Below, one piece after another: positions 52,413-52,470 of a DNA stretch of 52,470 bases (positions are counted from its first letter, which is position 1; each line of letters opens with the position of its first letter). The notes under the pieces were generated by a model that saw nothing but the letters and a program-made list of their open reading frames with translations, was not told the DNA's origin and ran no database searches. This DNA comes from Pseudomonas sp. REP124 (GTDB lineage Bacteria; Pseudomonadota; Gammaproteobacteria; Pseudomonadales; Pseudomonadaceae). The position numbers were made by a program, and so were the translations under genes. The stretch spans positions 1-52,470 of the forward strand of contig NZ_JAIQWX010000031.1 in the NCBI RefSeq assembly GCF_020164475.1, read 5' to 3'.

Positions 52413-52447
52413 TGTGCCGGTGATTGTTGCTGGTCAGCCTCAGGACC

Positions 52448-52470
52448 TGTGGGAGCGGGCTTGCCCGCGA
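52448..52470. repeat. Partial REP element at the window end
   Basis: TGTGGGAGCGGGCTTGCCCG follows the lipoprotein gene and runs off the window. Same type as the pairs around patB. Confidence 0.8.

Overview
The window is a high-GC chromosomal stretch that most resembles the Pseudomonas fluorescens group. The support is the gene content (Nit1C cluster, PatB-type C-S lyase, COG0523 GTPase, a periplasmic selenoprotein formate dehydrogenase with selABC in one operon), the codon and GC character, and Pseudomonas-type REP/BIME repeats (GGGAGCGGGCTTGCCCGCGA and GGGAGCGAGCAGGCTCGCTC variants) between genes. Species-level placement is inference.

Region 1 (1-8800), one-carbon nitrogen compounds: the + strand carries six genes of the conserved Nit1C cluster: Nit6803-type nitrilase, radical SAM protein, GNAT acetyltransferase, AIR-synthase-like protein, a small nitrogen-starvation protein and a flavoprotein. 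The usual first gene probably lies just left of the window. A convergent sigma-54 activator with PAS domains (5375-7273, -) is divergent from cynS (cyanase) and a formate/nitrite-type transporter. A GG-N10-GC sigma-54 promoter lies in the shared intergenic region, inside a perfect inverted repeat.

Region 2 (8800-21850), a putative N-heterocycle or heteroaromatic carboxylate catabolic locus: on the - strand are a LysR regulator, two paralogous ACMSD-type amidohydrolases (one without its HxH metal motif), a UbiD-family decarboxylase, a dedicated UbiX-like flavin prenyltransferase, a zinc-type COG0523 GTPase, an NCS2 nucleobase permease and an 8-oxoguanine-deaminase-like amidohydrolase. On the + strand are a two-subunit molybdenum hydroxylase (IorAB/NicAB type, large subunit with a Tat signal) and a second LysR. 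This is the best candidate for an undescribed pathway.

Region 3 (21850-31030): a 0.96-kb AT-rich gap with no convincing gene, then LysR, an AcuR-like TetR, mmsA, a DUF2945 protein, an Old Yellow Enzyme, a luciferase-like flavoprotein, another LysR with a divergent cupin gene, and a secreted protein joining LprI-like and MliC-like domains.

Region 4 (31075-41390, - strand): an AI-2E family permease, then a complete selenium/formate operon in transcription order fdnG (in-frame UGA = Sec197, with a SECIS-like hairpin), fdnH, fdnI, fdhE, selA, selB, selC (tRNA-Sec).

Region 5 (41391-52470): a PatB/MalY C-S lyase between two REP pairs, an SDR oxidoreductase ending in a triple 14-bp repeat, a Yip1-domain membrane protein, a CPA1 antiporter, a double-PAS hybrid histidine kinase, a translationally coupled pair of a VRR-NUC nuclease and an XPD/DinG-like helicase with an N-terminal nuclease motif, and a small YgdI/YgdR lipoprotein.

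All functions are inferred from sequence motifs, length and context. No database search was run.
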